Assembly (NCBI GenBank): GCA_028864955.1 | Contig: JAGWLE010000019.1 | Location: forward strand, 1-10,853 | Source: Patescibacteria group bacterium | Lineage (GTDB): Bacteria; Patescibacteriota; Minisyncoccia; Phycocordibacterales; PALSA-1337 | Direction: 5' to 3' | Length of the DNA: 10,853 nt | Part shown: piece by piece, positions 6,942 to 10,853 of the stretch | How the letters are laid out: each line of letters starts with the position of its first letter | Position numbering within the stretch: position 1 is the first letter of the stretch | Program-made: the position numbers and the translations under genes | Notes under the pieces: model-generated | What the model saw: the letters and a program-made list of their open reading frames with translations, nothing else | What the model was told of the DNA's origin: nothing | Databases searched by the model: none

Positions 6942-6950
6942 GTGTATAAT
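6922..6950 (+). promoter_or_regulatory. Strong promoter of the 70-residue orphan gene
   Basis: TTGACG (6922-6927, 5/6) and a perfect TATAAT (6945-6950) are separated by the ideal 17 bases, one of the two best promoter matches in the window. The -35 lies in the YqeY coding region, and transcription would start near 6957, giving a leader of about 33 bases. Confidence 0.8.
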
Positions 6951-6989
6951 TCATTAAACCTGTACAATCACCAACAAAAGGATTGAAAA

Positions 6990-7202
6990 ATGGATTCCAC
7001 CAAATCCAAGTTTGATCATTCGCGGTTCGAGGCGATGAGGCGACTGGCTGATGACGTCGCCGCTGGCAAGGCGACGGCCGAGGAAGTCACCTGGCACACC
7101 GATCAACGCCGGCACCGTCGGCCGTCGGGCCTGGATTCCCTGCCACCGCTCACGACGGACCAGCGAACTGACTGGTTCGCGCAATGGGAAAACCGCGACT
7201 AA
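6990..7202 (+). CDS. Small orphan protein of 70 residues, unknown function
   Basis: This short, highly charged soluble protein has no signal peptide or membrane segment. The N-terminal half (about 8-33) is likely helical, around RFEAMRRLADDVAAGKATAEEV. The middle is basic and His/Arg-rich (DQRRHRRPSG, 38-47), and the end is acidic and aromatic (TDWFAQWENRD, 60-70). I recognise no family. The case that it is a real gene is strong: a near-consensus promoter, AAAGGA at 6977-6982 with 7 bases to the ATG (the best ribosome binding site in the window), and a terminator hairpin 34 bases after the stop. This makes a one-gene transcription unit. The basic patch could bind nucleic acid, but that is a guess. 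It is convergent with the histidine kinase. Confidence 0.75.
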   Translation: MDSTKSKFDHSRFEAMRRLADDVAAGKATAEEVTWHTDQRRHRRPSGLDSLPPLTTDQRTDWFAQWENRD

Positions 7203-7235
7203 GCCAAGCAATCTCACGCGCCTCCGAGCTCGCTC

Positions 7236-7269
7236 AAATGCCCCGACAGACTCTCTGTCCGGGGCATTT
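7236..7269. terminator. Hairpin between convergent genes, probable bidirectional terminator
   Basis: Fifteen base pairs (7236-7250 with 7254-7269) form around a CTC loop with one bulged C at 7259. The outer part AAATGCCCCG / CGGGGCATTT is GC-rich and ends in AAA/TTT. It sits 34 bases after the 70-residue gene and 21 bases after the kinase stop on the other strand, so it can end both transcripts. The T run is short on both sides. Confidence 0.75.
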
Positions 7270-7289
7270 ACACTTCTCGTAGCCAGGCC

Positions 7290-8912
7290 TCAAGCTTTCG
7301 CCAACGGATCCAACTCGACGATGAATGTCGAACCCTTGCCCTCGCCGGGCGACTCGACGCGGATGGTGCCGTGGTGCGCCTCTACCATCTGTTTGGCTAC
7401 GTAGAGGCCCAGACCCGTGCCTCTGATATTGACTTTGTTCGCGTTCTCGGCGCGCGAGAATTTCTGGAAAAGTCGCGGCACAACCTCGGGGGCGATGCCG
7501 ACTCCGGTATCTTTGACGGCAAATATATATTTATGCCGCGCCCTGTCGTATGAAAGCCTGGCCGCAATGGTGCCCGACGGCGTGTACTTGATTGAATTGT
7601 CGATCAGATTTTCGATCACCTGCTTTAGCTTGTCGCGATCAGCCGTGATACGCCAATCAAGCGTCGAATTTTCCGGCGCCTCCACGCGGAAGCTGAATTT
7701 GGCCGCGGCCTTGTCGATGTTCGGACCCAATTCGGCGACTACGTCGCTCACCAGCTCGCGGAAATCGACGCTGTCGAACGCATACTTCATCGTGCCCAAT
7801 TCGATGCGCGTGATGTTCAGGTAGTCGTTAACGATGTTCACCAAGGTGTTTGTCGAATCGAATATCCGCTGTATGCCCTGTTTTGCCTCCGCTGAGAGCG
7901 GTCCCAGATCTCCTTCAAGAAGCAACGAGCCGTATCCTTTCATGGCCGTCAGCGGCGCCCTCAATTGATGCGTGGCGAACGACACGAACTCCGACTTCTG
8001 CCTGTCCAACTCCGTCAGCCGATCATTCGCTTTTTGGAGATCTGTGGCCAACACCTCGATCCGTTCTCTTTGCCGTATTTCGTTATACATACTCCGGATG
8101 ATCAAAATCCCAAAAACAACAACAGCAACAAGCGAAATTAGATTTATGACAATATCTTGTTGGGTAGCTGATAGAACCAACCTTATGGTAAGAAATATCC
8201 AAATTGCCAATACAAAAAGCTCAATCGCAACAGCGCGCACATTAAAAAGTTTATACTTTATTATCCCTCTAGCTATAATAAGCGGTAAACATGCGAAAAG
8301 TATAAAAAGATATGGTGGGACCGGAATATTGAACGATAGCAAAAAAGAACTTCCCCCACCAATCATACCAACCAATGATCCAACAAATACATTTTTTATC
8401 TGAACAGATCTAATGCCTCTAGATTTCTGATTATGTACAAGAAGGAGAGTCAAACCGCATAATGCCAACAAAACAAAATAGACACTAAATAAATAATAGC
8501 CCCACCCAGCATCAACATAATAGTTAAAAACAAATTTTGGAGTCATACCTCGAACAAATCCAGGACTTATATTCAAGATAAGCAATATGGTAGTTAACAT
8601 AAATGAAAATCTAATCCAATATAAAGATTTGATTTCGAGAAAAACAATAACAAATCTAAACCAAAAAAACATGACCAAAATTGCCGATGTATCCATATAC
8701 ACTCTCAATGTTAGACTTTCAGATTCAGATGATGAATTAATCACTAAAAAGAAAAATAGGCTCCAAAGTGATGCAAATATGCAAGACCAAAGCCAAGCTT
8801 TGTCAACTTTATTAGTTTTATCTCCAGTGTATACGAGCGCTCCAATGGCCATCACTGTAAAAGCAACAAGTAATGGAACAACATTAAAATAAATTGTAGC
8901 AATACTTGTCAT
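7290..8912 (-). CDS. Membrane sensor histidine kinase (polytopic N-terminus)
   Basis: This 540-residue protein has an N-terminal membrane domain of about nine hydrophobic segments (roughly 8-28, 40-58, 73-93, 102-118, 138-160, 176-196, 199-215, 229-247, 253-273). It resembles the 7TM sensor region found in many bacterial kinases plus two more helices. A linker coiled coil follows (about 277-305). The kinase core is complete: H box with His315 in FATHQLRAPL; N box ENLIDNSIKYTP (434-445); G1 DTGVGI (468-473); F box LFQKFSR (481-487); G2 GTGLGLYVAK (498-507). No receiver domain is fused, and no response regulator is nearby. The ATG overlaps the upstream methyltransferase stop as ATGA, so translation is probably coupled. 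The sensor half is AT-rich and the kinase half GC-rich, with the change near residue 270-285, which suggests a hybrid gene. The ligand is unknown. Confidence 0.95.
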   Translation of the reverse strand: MTSIATIYFNVVPLLVAFTVMAIGALVYTGDKTNKVDKAWLWSCIFASLWSLFFFLVINSSSESESLTLRVYMDTSAILVMFFWFRFVIVFLEIKSLYWIRFSFMLTTILLILNISPGFVRGMTPKFVFNYYVDAGWGYYLFSVYFVLLALCGLTLLLVHNQKSRGIRSVQIKNVFVGSLVGMIGGGSSFLLSFNIPVPPYLFILFACLPLIIARGIIKYKLFNVRAVAIELFVLAIWIFLTIRLVLSATQQDIVINLISLVAVVVFGILIIRSMYNEIRQRERIEVLATDLQKANDRLTELDRQKSEFVSFATHQLRAPLTAMKGYGSLLLEGDLGPLSAEAKQGIQRIFDSTNTLVNIVNDYLNITRIELGTMKYAFDSVDFRELVSDVVAELGPNIDKAAAKFSFRVEAPENSTLDWRITADRDKLKQVIENLIDNSIKYTPSGTIAARLSYDRARHKYIFAVKDTGVGIAPEVVPRLFQKFSRAENANKVNIRGTGLGLYVAKQMVEAHHGTIRVESPGEGKGSTFIVELDPLAKA

Positions 8913-9565
8913 TTTCGCGTATTAATAAAAGGCAACATGGAATATGTCTTCGACCTGTAAGCATCATACTCGCTGCCGAACTTTTTTTTTGAAGTTTCTT
9001 CTTCGAATCGTGCACGTACAATATACGATGGAATATTAACGGCTATAATAAAAATTATCGTGTACAAAGCGTTGAACACTAAAGAGAATCCTAGAAGATC
9101 GAGGATGTAACTGACATATATCGGATGACGAACAATTCGGTACGGACCGTGATGTACTAAATGGTTTTCAGATATAATCTTTGATGGACCGACAGCATGG
9201 ATGGCCCACTGATCTCCGAGTGATTTAATACTCCAACGGCGAAGAATAGCTGAAACAATTATTAAGACAGAACCACAAATGAAAAAATAAATATTTATTT
9301 CCTTACTAATAAAATAGTATTCTAAGATAGCTATAGCACAAGATACAAAATATAGCACGGATGTTAGGATCAATGTCCAATCTCCATGATATGCCGATCT
9401 ATCACGTTCATTGGATGTAAAAAAGCTTTCCAAAATCTTCACAACACCAATAGTAACAGCAATAAATGATAGAGATTGCCCATATGGTGCTGGAAAATAG
9501 ACGTTTAGAAAAAATAGCAATGCTAGAGAAATAAAGACTATAACGCTTAGTACAAACTTGATCAT
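8909..9565 (-). CDS. Isoprenylcysteine carboxyl methyltransferase (ICMT)-like membrane protein
   Basis: This 218-residue integral membrane protein belongs to the ICMT/PEMT superfamily of SAM-dependent methyltransferases, which methylate carboxylate or amine groups of lipid-like substrates at the membrane. Hydrophobic segments lie at about 3-24, 30-48, 64-84, 91-108 and 153-183. The C-terminal catalytic region is intact: LGDQW (116-120), HGPYRIVRHPIYVSY (139-153) with the family's RHP, then RARFEEE (184-190) and FGSEYDAYRSKT. Bacteria generally lack CAAX-prenylated proteins, so the substrate is unknown; in this context it may modify a small hydrophobic product. Its start overlaps the stop of the ADC-like gene, and its stop overlaps the kinase start, both as ATGA. 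Coding is AT-rich. Confidence 0.88.
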   Translation of the reverse strand: MIKFVLSVIVFISLALLFFLNVYFPAPYGQSLSFIAVTIGVVKILESFFTSNERDRSAYHGDWTLILTSVLYFVSCAIAILEYYFISKEINIYFFICGSVLIIVSAILRRWSIKSLGDQWAIHAVGPSKIISENHLVHHGPYRIVRHPIYVSYILDLLGFSLVFNALYTIIFIIAVNIPSYIVRARFEEETSKKKFGSEYDAYRSKTYSMLPFINTRK

Positions 9566-10338
9566 ATTTCTTCAAGACTAACGGGATTAATCTCAGTAAC
9601 CGACGGGTAATACAAGCTCATTAACGAATGATTATCAATAGCTAATTCAGATAGCACTTTTGTCAATTTATTTTGAGCGAAGGCTAACGATGAACTTTTT
9701 CCTACTACTTCAATTCCATAAATATCCATCATAATTTTATATGTTTTTTTGTCGCTCTTCTCAAAAAAAGTAAAATATGATTGAGAAATATTCCTTCCAG
9801 AAGAATAATTAATTTTGGGTTTAAAGTTCATTTCCAAAATCATTTCGTTTCCAGATTTAACAATGACACTTACAGTCTCATTCATTTTATTCGTCTCAAT
9901 ACTGATGATCTCTGGATTATGTGGGTAACCAGTCAAAACATTTCCATGATCAATCGCAATCCTTGTGCTTTGCATAATGTCAACTACATATACACCGAAA
10001 TTTTTATAAAATTTGTTTAACAAAAGTGGTACAAAAGGTAAATTAATAATTGGTTTATAAAGCACAGGAATAGAATAAACAAGCTCCTTGTATGGACCGA
10101 CTGGACTGTCAATAAAATCAAATACTGTAATAGTGAGAATTGCTTTATTTAATCCAAATCTTGCTGGAAAAATATTTTTTGAATTAATCAATGTTCTGGC
10201 CTTTCTATAATCAATTGGAAAAAAGGAGGTTAATCCTGTACCCGAATAGATTGACGGTATATCGATAATTTTATCTTCGACTGTGATTTGTCCACGTGTG
10301 GGATATTTATTCCTATAATTTACAATTTTAGGTATCAT
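9562..10338 (-). CDS. Acetoacetate decarboxylase-like fold protein lacking the catalytic lysine
   Basis: This 258-residue soluble protein matches the acetoacetate decarboxylase (ADC) superfamily in layout: FFPIDYRKARTLI (39-51), the strand AILTITVFDF followed by GPYKELVYSIPV (81-92), then YVVDIMQSTRIAIDHGNVLTGYPHNPEIISIE (117-148). The length fits the family (about 245). True ADCs have a lysine pair in the motif GYPKK, one forming a Schiff base with the substrate. Here the motif is GYPHN (137-141), so neither lysine is present and normal decarboxylation is unlikely. It may be a binding protein, a cyclase/aldolase-like enzyme or a lipocalin-like chaperone for a keto compound. It lies between the oxoamine synthase (35 bases upstream) and the methyltransferase (4-bp overlap). 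There is no Shine-Dalgarno at the ATG. Family assignment is from motif recognition only. Confidence 0.7.
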   Translation of the reverse strand: MIPKIVNYRNKYPTRGQITVEDKIIDIPSIYSGTGLTSFFPIDYRKARTLINSKNIFPARFGLNKAILTITVFDFIDSPVGPYKELVYSIPVLYKPIINLPFVPLLLNKFYKNFGVYVVDIMQSTRIAIDHGNVLTGYPHNPEIISIETNKMNETVSVIVKSGNEMILEMNFKPKINYSSGRNISQSYFTFFEKSDKKTYKIMMDIYGIEVVGKSSSLAFAQNKLTKVLSELAIDNHSLMSLYYPSVTEINPVSLEEI

Positions 10339-10373
10339 ATTATTCTATATTTAAAACGCATCAATTGTTAACA

Positions 10374-10853
10374 CTAAAATTTAAGTTCATCTTTAAGCTT
10401 CTTAATCTCAGTAACTAAAGAATCTATTTGCTCGTATGTATGAACAGAAGATACTGTTGTCCTTAGCCTTGCTTGCGCCTTTGGGACAGCTGGCCACATA
10501 GCTGCAGGAATAAAAAAACCTCGTTCTAATAATTTAGTGCTAGCCGCAATTGCTTTCCGCTCCTCACCTATTAATATTGGTATAATCTGTGTTTTCGAAT
10601 TAAGATAGTTAATACCGATATCACCTAATTTAGATTTGAGATACTCCGCATTACGTAGGACGGCCTCACGTCTCCAAGGTTCCTGCAAAACAATTTGAAT
10701 CGAACAGATTAGACCACATACAATAGGTGGTGCAATCGGAGCAGTAAAAATAAATGAATCAGCCGCAATTTTTACATAATCAATTAATCCCTCCGAGCCC
10801 GCTACGAAGCCACCAACACCACCAAAACATTTCGTGAATGTGCCCATCATTAC
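10374..10853 (-). CDS. Alpha-oxoamine synthase family PLP enzyme, N-terminus beyond window edge
   Basis: The 160 C-terminal codons are visible; the gene continues past the right edge. The family joins an amino acid and an acyl-CoA with loss of CO2 (BioF, KBL, serine palmitoyltransferase, HemA, and the autoinducer synthases CqsA/LqsA). The PLP-binding lysine is present in MGTFTKCFGGVGGFVAGS near the start of the visible part, followed by SFIFTAPIAPP, TQIIPILIGEE and the C-terminal AVPKAQARLRTTVSSVHTYEQID. These blocks are typical of the family and complete, so the enzyme should be active. The sequence does not tell which acyl-CoA or amino acid is used, so no gene symbol is given. It leads the AT-rich cluster, with 35 bases before the ADC-like gene. 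Confidence 0.88.
   Translation of the reverse strand, partial: VMMGTFTKCFGGVGGFVAGSEGLIDYVKIAADSFIFTAPIAPPIVCGLICSIQIVLQEPWRREAVLRNAEYLKSKLGDIGINYLNSKTQIIPILIGEERKAIAASTKLLERGFFIPAAMWPAVPKAQARLRTTVSSVHTYEQIDSLVTEIKKLKDELKF

Larger units (their letters stand above)
8095..10853. other. AT-rich segment, probable horizontally acquired region (continues past edge)
   Basis: Composition drops sharply near 8090. Hand counts of 60-base samples give 53% GC at 7981-8040 and 58% at 3991-4050, but 30% at 8101-8160, 37% at 8161-8220 and 35% at 9601-9660. The change is visible in third codon positions, so it is not only due to membrane residues; the rmuC membrane anchor on the other side uses GC-ending codons. 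The segment holds the sensor half of the kinase and the three genes upstream of it. No integrase, tRNA or direct repeat marks the visible junction. Confidence 0.7.

Noticed and set aside
6954..7217. 87-residue open frame on the minus strand opposite the small orphan gene
   Set aside because: It has no promoter or ribosome binding site, whereas the plus-strand gene has both plus a terminator.
7051..7404. 117-residue open frame on the plus strand overlapping the orphan gene
   Set aside because: It runs through the terminator hairpin and into the histidine kinase antisense, with no start signals.
8587..8892. 101-residue open frame on the plus strand antisense to the kinase sensor domain
   Set aside because: The sensor reading is continuous with the kinase, with clear membrane helices. 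The antisense frame has no start signals or recognisable features.
10342..10371. Possible promoter (TTAACA and TAGAAT, 18 bases apart) before the ADC-like gene
   Set aside because: The -10 would end only three bases before the ATG, so transcription would start inside the gene. The segment is very AT-rich and such matches are common.
1..10853. CRISPR arrays, tRNA or rRNA genes, insertion sequences
   Set aside because: I looked for regularly spaced repeats, tRNA-like cloverleaf motifs, rRNA blocks and transposase or integrase motifs and saw none.

Overview
The window is a stretch of bacterial chromosome using the standard genetic code; TGA is a true stop at dnaB, recR and several other genes. 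The best guess at the source is a Candidate Phyla Radiation (Patescibacteria, Parcubacteria-like) genome. The main reason is the pair of small secreted Ala/Ser/Thr-rich helical proteins at the left edge, one with a conserved-looking YRIYAL block of a kind I associate with that group. Other reasons are the scattered single housekeeping genes and the many genes with little or no Shine-Dalgarno sequence. This rests on recognition from memory, not a database search.

Layout. Positions 1-937 (minus strand): two exported or membrane-anchored proteins of unknown function behind an extended -10 promoter. 1057-2732 (plus): a divergent adenylosuccinate lyase (PurB) family enzyme with its own promoter and a strong intrinsic terminator. 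2771-4905 (plus): dnaB (replicative helicase) followed by recR (recombinational repair), separated by a small heptamer tandem repeat. recR ends in a perfect 32-bp palindrome facing the convergent rplU. 4939-6393 (minus): rplU (ribosomal protein L21) and rmuC. 6421-7269 (plus): a GatB/YqeY-domain gene, then a 70-residue orphan protein with a near-consensus promoter, a good ribosome binding site and a terminator hairpin. 7290-10853 (minus): a compact cluster made of an alpha-oxoamine synthase (partial at the edge), an acetoacetate-decarboxylase-like protein, an ICMT-like membrane methyltransferase and a polytopic membrane histidine kinase. The last three are joined by ATGA stop/start overlaps.

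Base composition splits the window. Up to about 8090 the sequence is fairly GC-rich (hand-counted samples 53-58% GC). From about 8100 to the right edge it is AT-rich (samples 30-37% GC). The break falls inside the histidine kinase gene, between the sequence for its membrane sensor half and the sequence for its kinase half. The right-hand region therefore looks like an acquired segment whose sensor domain was joined in frame to a resident kinase core.

The most interesting possibility is that the AT-rich cluster is a small-molecule signalling module. An alpha-oxoamine synthase with accessory enzymes would make a diffusible compound, and the co-transcribed membrane kinase would sense it. This is analogous in logic to CqsA/CqsS of Vibrio and LqsA/LqsS of Legionella. 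It is an inference from gene content and coupling. No product can be read from the sequence, and no response regulator lies in the window.
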